Shown: in pieces, positions 18,026 to 26,816 of the stretch
How the letters are laid out: every line of letters begins with the position of its first letter
Numbering within the stretch: position 1 is the stretch's first letter
Assembly (NCBI RefSeq): GCF_003390845.1
Contig: NZ_QMEK01000005.1
Location: 224,020 to 288,019 of the forward strand
DNA from: Tropicimonas sp. IMCC34043
GTDB lineage: Bacteria > Pseudomonadota > Alphaproteobacteria > Rhodobacterales > Rhodobacteraceae
Direction of reading: 5' to 3'
Length of the DNA: 64,000 nucleotides
Notes under the pieces: generated by a model
Database searches by the model: none
Told to the model about the DNA's origin: nothing
The model's input: the letters and a program-made list of their open reading frames with translations, nothing else
Made by a program: the position numbers and the translations under genes

Positions 18026-18796
18026 TCAGAAATAGGAGGCGCGGAAACGCGCCAGGAAGGCCGCGAGGCGGGGATAATCGTCGGCGTTGGCCAGAAGCTC
18101 CCTCGGTTCGCCCTCGGCCGCGATCCGGCCGTCGGCCATGAAGACGATGCGCGAAGAGGCATCGCGGGCAAAGGCGATCTCGTGGGTGACCATCAGCATG
18201 GTCATGCCCTCGGCGGCAAGCGCGCGCACCACCTCGAGCACCTCGCCGACAAGCTCGGGGTCGAGGGCCGAGGTGATCTCGTCGAGCAGCAGCACCTTTG
18301 GCTCCATCGCAACGGCCCGCGCGATACCCACACGCTGCTGCTGGCCGCCCGACAGTTCGGCCGGCAGGCTGTCGGCCTTGTGGGCAAGCCCGACCCGGTC
18401 GAGCCAGGTCTCGGCGATGGCGCGGGCCTCGTCGCGCGATTTGCGGCGGACCTTGCGCAGGCCCAGCATGATGTTCTCGGCCGCGGTCAGGTGCGGGAAC
18501 AGGTTGAAGCTTTGAAACACCATCCCGGTCTCGGCCCGCATCCGTGCCAGCGTGCGTTCGTTGCGGCGCTGGCCGGGGGCGGAAAAGCCGACCTCTTCGC
18601 CATCGATCCGGATCGAACCGGCATCGTAGCTTTCAAGGAAGTTGACGCAGCGCAGCAGGGTGGTCTTGCCGCTGCCCGAGGGGCCGATGACGGTCACAAC
18701 CTCGCCGCGCCCGACGTCGAGGTCGACGTCTTTCAGAACCTCGATCTCGCCGAAGGATTTCCGCAAGCCGCGGATCGAAAGCAGTGGGTCGGTCAT
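18026..18796 (-). CDS. polar amino acid ABC transporter ATP-binding protein (GlnQ type)
   Basis: 256 residues. Walker [10 protein letters not shown] near residue 38, signature [14 protein letters not shown], Walker [20 protein letters not shown]. The last is diagnostic for the GlnQ/ArtP/HisP group, although DEIT replaces the usual DEPT. It works with the two downstream-numbered permeases and binding protein of the same minus-strand operon. Its stop is 16 bases before the PLP-enzyme start. Confidence 0.92.
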   Translation of the reverse strand: MTDPLLSIRGLRKSFGEIEVLKDVDLDVGRGEVVTVIGPSGSGKTTLLRCVNFLESYDAGSIRIDGEEVGFSAPGQRRNERTLARMRAETGMVFQSFNLFPHLTAAENIMLGLRKVRRKSRDEARAIAETWLDRVGLAHKADSLPAELSGGQQQRVGIARAVAMEPKVLLLDEITSALDPELVGEVLEVVRALAAEGMTMLMVTHEIAFARDASSRIVFMADGRIAAEGEPRELLANADDYPRLAAFLARFRASYF

Positions 18797-18801
18797 ATGG
18801 A

Positions 18802-19452
18802 TCAGGCCTGCATGAAGGAGAACCGCCGTTCGAGCCGTCGCGACAGCGCCGAGAGCGAGTAGTTGATGACGAAATAGATGAACGCCCCGAGGATATAGAG
18901 CGGCAGCGCCTCGTAGGTGCGGCCGATCACCTGGTTGATCGAATGCATCAGGTCGGTGACGCCGAGCAGCGACACCAGCGCACTGCCCTTGACCGCATCG
19001 GTCACGCCGTTGATCCAGGGCGGCAGGAACCGGCGCAGCGCCTGGGGAAAGATCACATAGCGCAGGCGTTCGGCGAATGTCAGCCCGATCGCCATGCCCG
19101 CCTCGGTCTGGCCGCGCGGGATCGATTGCACCGCGCCGCGGAGATATTCGATCACCTGCGCGGTCTTGAACAGCGTCAGCGCCGTCACCGCGGCCCAGAA
19201 CGCGTCAAAGTCGATGCCGATGGCCGGGAAGCCGTAATAGACGAAGAACAGCAGCACCAGGATCGGGATGCCGCGGATGGTGTCGGAAAACAGCCGCACC
19301 AACAGCCGCAGCGGAAGTGCGCCATAGATCAGCGCACAGCCGAGCAGGACGCCTGCGACAAGCGAGATCCCGACCGTCAGCGCGGAGACGACGAGCGTGA
19401 CCCAGAGCCCGCCGAACAGGAACGGGATGGCATAGACGATCTGCTCAAGCAT
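18802..19452 (-). CDS. polar amino acid ABC transporter permease (HisM-like)
   Basis: 216 residues from ATG 19452, inside the stop region of the partner permease (8-base overlap). An upstream ATG would add a cysteine-rich extension unlike the family. The His/Glu/Gln/Arg permease pattern is clear: the loop AVQSIPRGQTEAGMAIGLTF near residue 115, and the tail SALVSLLGVTDL. Four to five membrane segments. Heterodimer partner of the next gene. Confidence 0.9.
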   Translation of the reverse strand: MLEQIVYAIPFLFGGLWVTLVVSALTVGISLVAGVLLGCALIYGALPLRLLVRLFSDTIRGIPILVLLFFVYYGFPAIGIDFDAFWAAVTALTLFKTAQVIEYLRGAVQSIPRGQTEAGMAIGLTFAERLRYVIFPQALRRFLPPWINGVTDAVKGSALVSLLGVTDLMHSINQVIGRTYEALPLYILGAFIYFVINYSLSALSRRLERRFSFMQA

Positions 19453-20116
19453 GGCGGCCGACCCGGAAACGACGCTCCAGCAGGCGCAGCAGGAACAGCA
19501 GCAGATAGCCGGTGACAAGATACATGGCGGTCGCGATCAGATAGGCCTCGACGATGCGGAAGGTGTTGAGGTTGATCCATTGTGCGCCCCAGGTCAGTTC
19601 GGGCACGGCGATGACCGAGGCGACCGAAGTGTCCTTGAAGAGCGAAATGAAGGTGTTCGACAGCGCCGGCAGGATGATGCGGATCATCGCCGGCAGCCGG
19701 ACCGAGGTGAAGCGCTGCCAGGGGGTCAGGCCCAGTGCCTTGCCGGCGTCGATCTGGCCCTTCGGGATGGCCTCGAGCCCGGCGCGAAACACCTCGACCA
19801 GATAGGCGCCGGAATAGACCGACAGCGTGACGACAAACGAGGTCGCCGCGTCATAGCGGATATCGACCGCCTGCGGCAGGCCGTAGAACACCAGATAGAC
19901 CAGAAGGATCAGCGGCACGTTGCGGATCGTCTCGACATAGGCCGCGATTACGCCGCGCAGCCAGCGCCCGCCCGAGACATGGGCGAGCGCCAGCACCAAC
20001 CCGATCAGCACGCCGATCGCGATCGAGATCACGGCTAGTTCGAGGCTGAGCAGCAGCCCGCCCCACATCTTGTCGAAGTTCCGCCAGACCACGGCGAAGT
20101 TCAGGTCGTATCCCAT
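19445..20116 (-). CDS. polar amino acid ABC transporter permease (HisQ-like)
   Basis: 223 residues with about five membrane segments and the conserved loop EAIPKGQIDAGKALGLTPWQ near residue 135, typical of the HisMQ permease family. TSVASVIAVPELTW near the C-terminus is also characteristic. Located between the binding-protein gene and its partner permease. A GC-rich hairpin separates it from the binding-protein gene. Confidence 0.9.
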   Translation of the reverse strand: MGYDLNFAVVWRNFDKMWGGLLLSLELAVISIAIGVLIGLVLALAHVSGGRWLRGVIAAYVETIRNVPLILLVYLVFYGLPQAVDIRYDAATSFVVTLSVYSGAYLVEVFRAGLEAIPKGQIDAGKALGLTPWQRFTSVRLPAMIRIILPALSNTFISLFKDTSVASVIAVPELTWGAQWINLNTFRIVEAYLIATAMYLVTGYLLLFLLRLLERRFRVGRHA

Positions 20117-20135
20117 GGCAATCTCCGGCGGGGGG

Positions 20136-20157
20136 CCGCGGCGGGGGGGCGCCGCGG
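20136..20157 (-). terminator. hairpin between amino acid binding protein and permease genes
   Basis: Perfect 8-bp inverted repeat CCGCGGCG / CGCCGCGG around a six-base G run, 16 bases after the binding-protein stop on the minus strand. Third example in this window of a GC hairpin directly behind a binding-protein gene. Confidence 0.5.
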
Positions 20158-20173
20158 TTGACAGGTTCGGCGC

Positions 20174-21049
20174 TCAGATCGTCGGGAAGCCCGGCGTGCG
20201 CGTCGGCGGCTCGAGCCCGAAAAAGGTCTTGAAGGCCGCGTCATAGAGCGTGGTCTCGTGACCGAACATGGCGATGGTGAAAGCCGTGTTGACGAAGGTC
20301 AGCCAGTCGAGGTCGCCCTGCTTCATCGCTGCGCCATAGAGCATCGAGCGCCATTGCTTGCCGGAATCGAAATAGCGGTCGGGGTTCTTCGCCACCAGCC
20401 AGCGCACCGTCGAAAGATCGACCACCGCCGCATCGGCGCGCCGCGAGTCGACCGCCTGCAGCACGTTTGCCTGGGTGTCGAGCTGCATCACCTCGGCCTC
20501 GGGCAGCGCCTCGTGCACCGCCTCTTCGGCGCCGACGTTCTGCAGGATCGAGACCCGCGCCTTGGATCCGATGGTCAGCAGGTCGTCATAGCTCTTGATC
20601 TCGTTCCCTGGGCGCGAGATCAGCGCCACGCCCTCGACGTAATAGGGGCGCGAGAAGTTCACAAGCTGGGCACGCTGGCCGCTCATGGTCATGAACTGGC
20701 ATACGATGTCGACCTTGCCGGTGTTGACGTTGGGGATCCGCTGGGCCGGATCCTGCAGCACGAACTCGACCTTGGTCTCGTCGTCGAACAGCGCCTTGGC
20801 AAGGATCCGGCCCATGGTGATGTCCATGCCGACCAACTCGCCCGCGTCGTCCTCGAAATGCCAGGGCGCGTTGGTCGATCCGGTGCCGACCAGCACCTTG
20901 CCGCGGTCGATTACCTTCGGCAGCAGGCTGTCCGCGGCCGATTGTGCCGCCGCCTCGCCGGCTGTCAGGACCAGCGATCCGCCCGTCACGCCGGCCGAGG
21001 CCAGCCCGAAGGCGCCGAATTTCAAAAAGTCTCTGCGTAGCGAAGTCAT
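20174..21049 (-). CDS. amino acid ABC transporter substrate-binding protein, Tat-type signal
   Basis: 291 residues. The N-terminus SLRRDFLKFGAFGLASAG matches the twin-arginine consensus (S/T-RRxFLK), so export may be by Tat. The mature part is a family 3 solute-binding protein (GKVLVGTGSTNAPWHFEDDA, ELVGMDITMGRILAKALFDD, VDIVCQFMTMSGQRAQLVNF, RADAAVVDLSTVRWLV). First gene of the operon with two permeases, the ATPase and the SelA-like enzyme. It diverges from the IclR regulator gene across 130 bases. Confidence 0.92.
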   Translation of the reverse strand: MTSLRRDFLKFGAFGLASAGVTGGSLVLTAGEAAAQSAADSLLPKVIDRGKVLVGTGSTNAPWHFEDDAGELVGMDITMGRILAKALFDDETKVEFVLQDPAQRIPNVNTGKVDIVCQFMTMSGQRAQLVNFSRPYYVEGVALISRPGNEIKSYDDLLTIGSKARVSILQNVGAEEAVHEALPEAEVMQLDTQANVLQAVDSRRADAAVVDLSTVRWLVAKNPDRYFDSGKQWRSMLYGAAMKQGDLDWLTFVNTAFTIAMFGHETTLYDAAFKTFFGLEPPTRTPGFPTI

Positions 21050-21179
21050 GTGAAATCTCCTGTCGGATGGTTTCTGGTTGCTTGCGTTATTCAGTAATTA
21101 TATCCATTCGGGCGGAACACCGGCGCCGGGGCCGCGCTCAGGGCGGCGCCGGGCCGAGGGGAAACAGGGGGGACGCATC

Positions 21180-21950
21180 ATGGATCAGGCCACCGCGCCC
21201 CGCACCCGGACCAGCGGTATCGACCGGACGCTGCAGATCATGGACATCCTTGCCGAACGCAAGGTGGCGATGTCGGCCTATGACCTGGCCAAATCCGCGG
21301 GCGCGCCGGTCTCGACCATCTACCGTCTGGTCGATGAACTGGTTGAGCGTTCGATGTTGACCCGGCAGCCCGACAACATGATTTGGCTGGGGCCGCGGCT
21401 GATGCGCTATGGTCTGGTCTATCGCGCCCAGATGGATGTGTTCTCGCTGGCCCAGCAGGAGATGCAGCGCCTGGTCGATGCGACCGGCGAGACGGTGCAG
21501 ATCTGTGCACGCGACGAGGGCATGATGCTGGTGATCGGCATGGCCCATGGCGAGGGGCATTTCCGCGTCGCCTCGGCGGTCGGAACGCGGGTGCCGCTGA
21601 ACTGGACCGCCTCGGGGCGGCTGCTTCTGGGCCACCTTGGCGACGAGGATCGGCGCGCGACATTCGCCGCGACCGCGCGGCCCTCGAACACCGGCATGGC
21701 CGAAACCGACCCCGACGTTCTGTCGCGGCAGGCGCGCGAGGATTTCGAGAACCGGCTTTCGGTGCAGTTCAACGCATCGGAATTCTCGGTGGCCTGCATT
21801 GCAGCCCCGATCCGCGACGAATCCGGTGCCTGCGTCGCGACGATCTCGATCGTGGTGCCGGACCGCAAGGCCGAGGAGCGCAGCGAGGCATTGTCGGTCG
21901 CGGTCCGCGATGCTGCGGCGTCGGTCGAACGCTCGCTTGGGCGCCACTGA
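21180..21950 (+). CDS. IclR-family transcriptional regulator
   Basis: 256 residues from ATG 21180, the start that gives the normal family length. N-terminal winged helix (about residues 12-70: IDRTLQIMDILAERKVAMSA; GAPVSTIYRLVDELVERSML) and C-terminal effector domain (ASAVGTRVPLNWTASGRLLL; SVACIAAPIRDESGACVATI). Divergent from the amino acid ABC operon and next to ridA, so it probably controls both. A 26-bp inverted repeat upstream of the TRAP genes is a further candidate site. Confidence 0.9.
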   Translation: MDQATAPRTRTSGIDRTLQIMDILAERKVAMSAYDLAKSAGAPVSTIYRLVDELVERSMLTRQPDNMIWLGPRLMRYGLVYRAQMDVFSLAQQEMQRLVDATGETVQICARDEGMMLVIGMAHGEGHFRVASAVGTRVPLNWTASGRLLLGHLGDEDRRATFAATARPSNTGMAETDPDVLSRQAREDFENRLSVQFNASEFSVACIAAPIRDESGACVATISIVVPDRKAEERSEALSVAVRDAAASVERSLGRH

Positions 21951-21981
21951 TCCAAAGCGCGCAGGGGACGGCATCGGGCGG

Positions 21982-22467
21982 CTAACCGGCATGTTCGAAG
22001 ATCGCCTCTATCTCGACCGTGATCCGATTGGGCAGCGAGGCGACGCCGAGCGACGATCTGGCGTGAATTCCGGTCTCGCCGAATATCTCGGCCAGAAGCT
22101 CGGAGGCGCCGTCGATGACAAAGGCATGGCGCGCGAAGTCTGGCGTCGCGTTGACCAGTCCCAGCAGCTTGACCACCCCGCCGACCGCGTCGAGCCCGCC
22201 GCAATGGGCCCTGAGCGCCGCCAGAATGTTGACGGCCACGAGCCTTGCATGGCCGCGCGCCGCCTCGGCCGAGACATCGTCGCCCACCCTGCCCTGCATC
22301 AGGCTGCCATCGGCAGACACCGGCCCCTGCCCCGAAACGAACAGCAGATTGCCCGAGCGGCGCACATTGGCAAAGCTGCCGATCGGGGCTGGCGGAACCT
22401 GTGGCAGGGCGATGCCGCTGTGCGCCAGTCGCGCTTCGGGTCCTTGGGACGGGTCTGAGGCGGCCAT
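21982..22467 (-). CDS. RidA/YjgF-family enamine-imine deaminase
   Basis: 161 residues of the RidA-like fold (SGNLLFVSGQGPVSADGSLM near residue 39; ILAALRAHCGGLDAVGGVVK; ARSSLGVASLPNRITVEIEA). The length and the SSLGVASLP motif match the group of RidA proteins found with catabolic genes. RidA enzymes hydrolyse reactive enamines such as 2-aminoacrylate made by PLP-dependent lyases. The SelA-like PLP enzyme of the neighbouring operon is a plausible source. It converges with the IclR gene, 31 bases apart. Confidence 0.88.
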   Translation of the reverse strand: MAASDPSQGPEARLAHSGIALPQVPPAPIGSFANVRRSGNLLFVSGQGPVSADGSLMQGRVGDDVSAEAARGHARLVAVNILAALRAHCGGLDAVGGVVKLLGLVNATPDFARHAFVIDGASELLAEIFGETGIHARSSLGVASLPNRITVEIEAIFEHAG

Positions 22468-22779
22468 TGTTACACGTCGTCCCTCGGGTTTTCCGGCTTC
22501 CGCACCGCCCGATTTGCAGCCCGGTGGTGCCGCGATGGCGGAATGTCATTATTATGGAGCATAGTTCCGAATAAAGTATGTTTCGGAACCACCCACCTGT
22601 CAAGGCCCAGCCGTGCGCGGCGCTGCGTTCTCGGGTCCTGACATGCGCGCCAAGGTTGTGTGACGCCACGTCAGTATCGGCTCTTGACGCCTTGACGGGC
22701 CCCGGACGCCATCGCTGGTTGACCTTCTCACGCGGCTGAATGATGGAGGGACGCCTGATTTTCGGAGGAGACTCACACA
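22468..22779. promoter_or_regulatory. ridA/TRAP intergenic region with 26-bp inverted repeat
   Basis: 312 bases without a gene between ridA (minus) and the TRAP operon (plus). At 22564-22589 lies an inverted repeat GTTCCGAA-N10-TTCGGAAC with perfect 8-bp arms, in a locally AT-rich patch (22548-22585) that could hold the ridA promoter. IclR-, FadR- or LacI-type proteins all bind such dyads; the IclR regulator next door is the simplest candidate. The stretch from 22600 to 22770 shows nothing else recognisable. Confidence 0.45.
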
Positions 22780-23778
22780 ATGCTCAGACGTAATTTCCTT
22801 GCCTCGGCCCTTGGCGCGGCGATGGTCCTCGGCGCAATGCCGGCCACCGCACAAGGTTTTGACGACATGAAACCCGTGACTCTGCGGCTTGCCCATGTGG
22901 TGACCGAACAGGACGGGTTCCACATTGCGGCGATGAAGTTCCGCGATCTCGTCGCCGAACGCACCGACGGCAAGGTGACGATCGAGATCTTCCCGAACGC
23001 CTCGCTCGGCGACGAACGCACGTTGCTGGAAGGCATGCAGATCGGCAGCGTCGACATGGGCATCATCACCAACGGTCCGGTCGCGAACTTTGTCGAACCG
23101 ATGGCGGTGTTCGAACTACCGTTCCTGTTCCCCTCGCGCGAAGCGGCCTATCGGGTGCTTGACGGCGATGTCGGGCAGGAGCTGCTCGACCGGCTGTCCG
23201 AGGTGAACCTCAAGGGCCTCGCCTATGCCGAACGCGGGTTCCGCAACCTGACCAACAGCCAGCATCCGGTGGCCACCCCCGCCGACATGGACGGGCTGCG
23301 TATCCGCGTGATGGAAAACCCGGTCTATACCGACACGTTCCGCGAACTTGGCGCCAACGCGATCCCGATGGCCTGGACCGAGGCGCTGACCGCGATGCAG
23401 CAGGGCACCATCGACGGCCAGGAAAACCCGGTCGGCGTGGTCTATTCCTTCAAGCTCGACGAAACCCAGAAATACATGACCATGACCCGGCACACCTATG
23501 CCCCGGCGATCTTCGTCATGGGGATGCCGGCCTGGAACAAGCTTCCCGAGGCTGCGCAGGACGTTCTGGTCCAGTCCGCCCGCGATGCCTCGGCCTTCGA
23601 GCGCGCCTATAATGCCGATATGGAGGCAACCCAGCTCGAAGAGCTGAAGGCCAATGGCATGGAGGTCATTGAGGACGCCGACCTGACCGCGTTCAAGGAA
23701 GCGGTGGTGCCGGTCTACGAGAAATACGGCGAAGCCTTCGGCGACTACCTCGACCGCATCAATGCGGAGCTGAACTGA
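22780..23778 (+). CDS. TRAP transporter substrate-binding protein DctP
   Basis: 332 residues with signal peptide (MLRRNFLASALGAAMVLGAM, cleavage after ATA). DctP/YiaO family: IFPNASLGDERTLLEGMQIG near residue 72, GLRIRVMENPVYTDTFRELG near 165 (the conserved arginine that binds the ligand carboxylate), and DGQENPVGVVYSFK. TRAP transporters use ion gradients, usually for organic acids. Part of a complete three-gene system with dctQ and dctM directly downstream. Strong GGAGGAG site. Confidence 0.93.
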   Translation: MLRRNFLASALGAAMVLGAMPATAQGFDDMKPVTLRLAHVVTEQDGFHIAAMKFRDLVAERTDGKVTIEIFPNASLGDERTLLEGMQIGSVDMGIITNGPVANFVEPMAVFELPFLFPSREAAYRVLDGDVGQELLDRLSEVNLKGLAYAERGFRNLTNSQHPVATPADMDGLRIRVMENPVYTDTFRELGANAIPMAWTEALTAMQQGTIDGQENPVGVVYSFKLDETQKYMTMTRHTYAPAIFVMGMPAWNKLPEAAQDVLVQSARDASAFERAYNADMEATQLEELKANGMEVIEDADLTAFKEAVVPVYEKYGEAFGDYLDRINAELN

Positions 23779-24282
23779 GTGCTCAGGCTGGCCGAGGGGA
23801 TCGATCGTGCAATCGGCGCCGCGCTGCGCCCGCTGCTGTTTGCGGGCATGGCGGCGCTGATCGTGTCGATCACGCTGCAGGTCGTCACCCGCGTGTTCTT
23901 TACCGCCTTCGGCTGGACCGAGGAAGTCGCACGCTTCCTGCTGGTCTGGCTGACCTTTCTCGGCTCGGTCTATGCCTGGCATGAACACCGCCACATCGCG
24001 GTGACCGTTCTGGTCGAACGCCTGCCCGACGCGGCGCGTCGGGCGGCCACCATTGTCGCCCTTGTGCTCGCGCTCGCGTTTTTGCTGTCGCTCGCCTGGG
24101 TCGGGTACGAATACATGTCGATCCAGAGCTTCCAGAAATCGGCGGCAATGCGGCTGCCCATGTCTTATGTCTATGCGATCATCCCCGTTTCCGCGCTGCT
24201 GATGGCCTGGTTCTGCCTGTCGGACCTGCTGCGCGCGATCCTGGCGGGCAAGACCCCGGAATTCGCGGAGCCTGCCGAATGA
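23779..24282 (+). CDS. TRAP transporter small permease DctQ
   Basis: 167 residues, four predicted membrane segments, starting with GTG immediately after the dctP stop. The motif FGWTEEVARFLLVWLTFLGS near residue 38 is the DctQ family signature. It forms the membrane complex with DctM. Its stop overlaps the dctM ATG by four bases (ATGA). Confidence 0.9.
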   Translation: MLRLAEGIDRAIGAALRPLLFAGMAALIVSITLQVVTRVFFTAFGWTEEVARFLLVWLTFLGSVYAWHEHRHIAVTVLVERLPDAARRAATIVALVLALAFLLSLAWVGYEYMSIQSFQKSAAMRLPMSYVYAIIPVSALLMAWFCLSDLLRAILAGKTPEFAEPAE

Positions 24283-25526
24283 GCCTTGTCCTGCTCGGTC
24301 TTTTCGCGCTGTTTCTGGTGCTCGGCCTGCCGGTGGCGCTGGCCATCGGTGGGGCGACGCTGATTTCGATGCAGGCCGGCGGCGTGCCGCTTCTGGTGCT
24401 GCCGCAACAGATGTTCTCAGGGATCAACAGCTTTGCGCTGGTCGCGGTGCCAATGTTCATCCTTGCCGGTGACATCATGGCCCAGGGTCAGGTCAGTGCC
24501 CGGTTGATCGCGCTTGCCGACGCGTTGATCGGGTTTCTGAAGGGCGGGCTGTCCATCGTCTCGATCCTGGCGGCGGTGTTCTTTGCCGCGATCTCGGGCT
24601 CGGGGGCCGCGACCACGGCCGCGGTCAGCGCGACGCTGGTGCCCGAACTGACCCGCAAGGGCTATGACCCGGCCTCGGCGGCAAGCCTGATTGCCGCGGG
24701 CGGCACCATCGGTGTCGTCATCCCGCCGTCGGTTCCGATGATCATCTATGCCGTCATCGCGCAGGAATCTGTCTCGAAACTGTTCCTCAGCGGCTTCATC
24801 CCGGGCGTCGCCATGGCAATCGGACTGATGGCGATTGCGCTGATCCAGGGCCATCGCCGCGCCTATCCCAGCGGCGGCGCGGTTTCCGTCACCCGGATAT
24901 TTCGCACCTTCCTGTCGGCCTTCTGGGGGCTGATGACGCCGGTGATCATCCTTGGCGGCATCTTCTCGGGCGTCTTCACCCCGTCTGAGGCGGCGGTGAT
25001 CGCGGTCAACTATGCGCTGTTCGTTTCGCTGGTGATCTATCGCGACATGCGCGCGAGCGACGTCTATCGGCTGTTCATCCGCTCGGCGATGACCACGGCC
25101 GTCATCATGTTCGTGATCTCGGCCTCGGCCGCGCTCAGCTGGCTCTTGTCGAACTGGCAGGTTCCGGCGCAGATCGCCGGCGCCGTGCTGTCGCTGTCCT
25201 CGAACACCTTCGTCATCCTGACGCTGATGCTGCTGCTGATCCTGCTGACCGGCGTCTTCATCGAAACCGCCTCGGCCCTGATCATCCTGACGCCGATCCT
25301 GCTGCCGCTGGCGCTGCAGCTTGGGCTCGACCCGGTGCATTTCGGCATCGTCATCGTGATGGGGCTGGCAATCGGCATGATCACGCCGCCGGTCGCGATC
25401 AACCTCTATGTCGCGACCTCGGTGACGGGGCTCGGGCTCGAACAGATCTCGAAGGCCGTGCTGCCCTATATGGCGGTGCTGATCGTGGTGCTGTTTCTGG
25501 TCACCTTCGCGCCGCTGGCGTTCTAG
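24279..25526 (+). CDS. TRAP transporter large permease DctM
   Basis: 415 residues with about twelve membrane segments. Conserved DctM stretches: FAAISGSGAATTAAVSATLV near residue 105, GTIGVVIPPSVPMIIYAVIA near 145, GVFTPSEAAVIAVNYALFVS, and the C-terminal GMITPPVAINLYVATSVTG. The ion-coupled transport subunit of the TRAP system. Its stop is only 9 bases from the end of the second, convergent DctM gene. Confidence 0.93.
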   Translation: MSLVLLGLFALFLVLGLPVALAIGGATLISMQAGGVPLLVLPQQMFSGINSFALVAVPMFILAGDIMAQGQVSARLIALADALIGFLKGGLSIVSILAAVFFAAISGSGAATTAAVSATLVPELTRKGYDPASAASLIAAGGTIGVVIPPSVPMIIYAVIAQESVSKLFLSGFIPGVAMAIGLMAIALIQGHRRAYPSGGAVSVTRIFRTFLSAFWGLMTPVIILGGIFSGVFTPSEAAVIAVNYALFVSLVIYRDMRASDVYRLFIRSAMTTAVIMFVISASAALSWLLSNWQVPAQIAGAVLSLSSNTFVILTLMLLLILLTGVFIETASALIILTPILLPLALQLGLDPVHFGIVIVMGLAIGMITPPVAINLYVATSVTGLGLEQISKAVLPYMAVLIVVLFLVTFAPLAF

Positions 25527-25535
25527 GTCCCTGCC

Positions 25536-26816
25536 CTATCCCCCCAGCAGCCGCGGCACGATCAGCGACAGGCCGGGGATATAGGTCACGAAGGCCAGCA
25601 CGATCAGGTTGACGACGACAAAGGGAAACACGCCCGCGACGATGCTCATCACGGGTTTTCCAAGCGTCGAGGACGCGACGAAGATGTCGAGCCCGAAGGG
25701 TGGCGTGATCATTCCGATGCAGATGTTCAGCGTCACCACCATGCCGAAATGCACCGGGTCGATGCCAAGCGCCATGGCGGCCGGGAACAGCGGCGGCACC
25801 AGGATCAGCAGCGCCGAATTCGGGTCGATGAACATGCAGGCGATCAGGAAGGTGATGTTGACCACCATCAGGAACAGCACCGGCCCGGCGTGGATCGCCT
25901 CGAGAAACCCGATGATCTCGGTCGGGACCCGGGCGAGCGTGACGAAAAACGACAAAAGCCCCCCCATCGCCAGCAGCACGAAGATGATCGCGGTGGCGAT
26001 GGCGCTTTCCTCGGTGATCCGGAACAGGTCGCGCAGCGTCAGTTCGCGGTGGATCAGGGCCTCGACCATGATGGCATAGACCGCACTGACGGCGGCGGCC
26101 TCGGTCGGGGTGAACAGCCCCGAATAGATCCCGCCAAGGATGATTGCCGGCATCCCCAGCGCCCATTTCGCGTCAAGGATCGCGCGGCCCCGCGCGGCCC
26201 ACATCTGCTGTTCTGCCACGCTCACGCCATCCCGCCGCGCCTCCCACAGCACGAACAGCGCGAAGGCGAGGCCAAGAAACAGCCCGATGGCAAGTCCGCC
26301 CGCAAACAGCGATGCGATCGAGGTGCCGGTCATCCAGCCATAGATGATCAGGGTGATCGAGGGCGGGATCAGCAGCGCGGTCTCGGCGCTCGCCACCAGC
26401 AGGCCCAGGCTGAAACGATCTGAAAACCCGGCCGCCCGCATCTCGGGATAGACCATCCGCCCCATGGCGGCGACGGTTGCGGGCGCCGATCCGCTGACCG
26501 AACCGAAGGCCATCGACCCGCCGACGACCGTCAGGCCGATGCCGCCCGGCAGATGCCCGACCATCGCCTGGATCACGCCGACCAGACGCCGCGCGATCTG
26601 GCCCGAGGCCATCAGGTTCGCGGCAAAGATAAAGAACGGGATCGCGAGCAGCGTCGCGTGGTCGATGCCGCCGAACACCTTCTGGATCACCACCGGGTCG
26701 GGAAGTTTCGGGAAATAGGCCGCCTTCACCGCCAGCGCCGGAACGCCGAGCACCAGAAACATCTCGAACCCGGCAGCCAGCATCACCGCGGCGAGGATCA
26801 TGATCGCGATCAGCAT
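25536..26816 (-). CDS. second TRAP transporter large permease DctM
   Basis: 426 residues, about twelve membrane segments. Has MAFGSVSGSAPATVAAMGRM near residue 105, LIPPSITLIIYGWMTGTSIA and the tail IGMITPPFGLDIFVASSTLG. Clearly a paralogue of the DctM encoded on the other strand but not a recent duplicate: the two differ in most non-motif positions. Last gene of the minus-strand dctP-dctQ-dctM set. The start directly abuts the dctQ stop. Confidence 0.93.
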   Translation of the reverse strand: MLIAIMILAAVMLAAGFEMFLVLGVPALAVKAAYFPKLPDPVVIQKVFGGIDHATLLAIPFFIFAANLMASGQIARRLVGVIQAMVGHLPGGIGLTVVGGSMAFGSVSGSAPATVAAMGRMVYPEMRAAGFSDRFSLGLLVASAETALLIPPSITLIIYGWMTGTSIASLFAGGLAIGLFLGLAFALFVLWEARRDGVSVAEQQMWAARGRAILDAKWALGMPAIILGGIYSGLFTPTEAAAVSAVYAIMVEALIHRELTLRDLFRITEESAIATAIIFVLLAMGGLLSFFVTLARVPTEIIGFLEAIHAGPVLFLMVVNITFLIACMFIDPNSALLILVPPLFPAAMALGIDPVHFGMVVTLNICIGMITPPFGLDIFVASSTLGKPVMSIVAGVFPFVVVNLIVLAFVTYIPGLSLIVPRLLGG

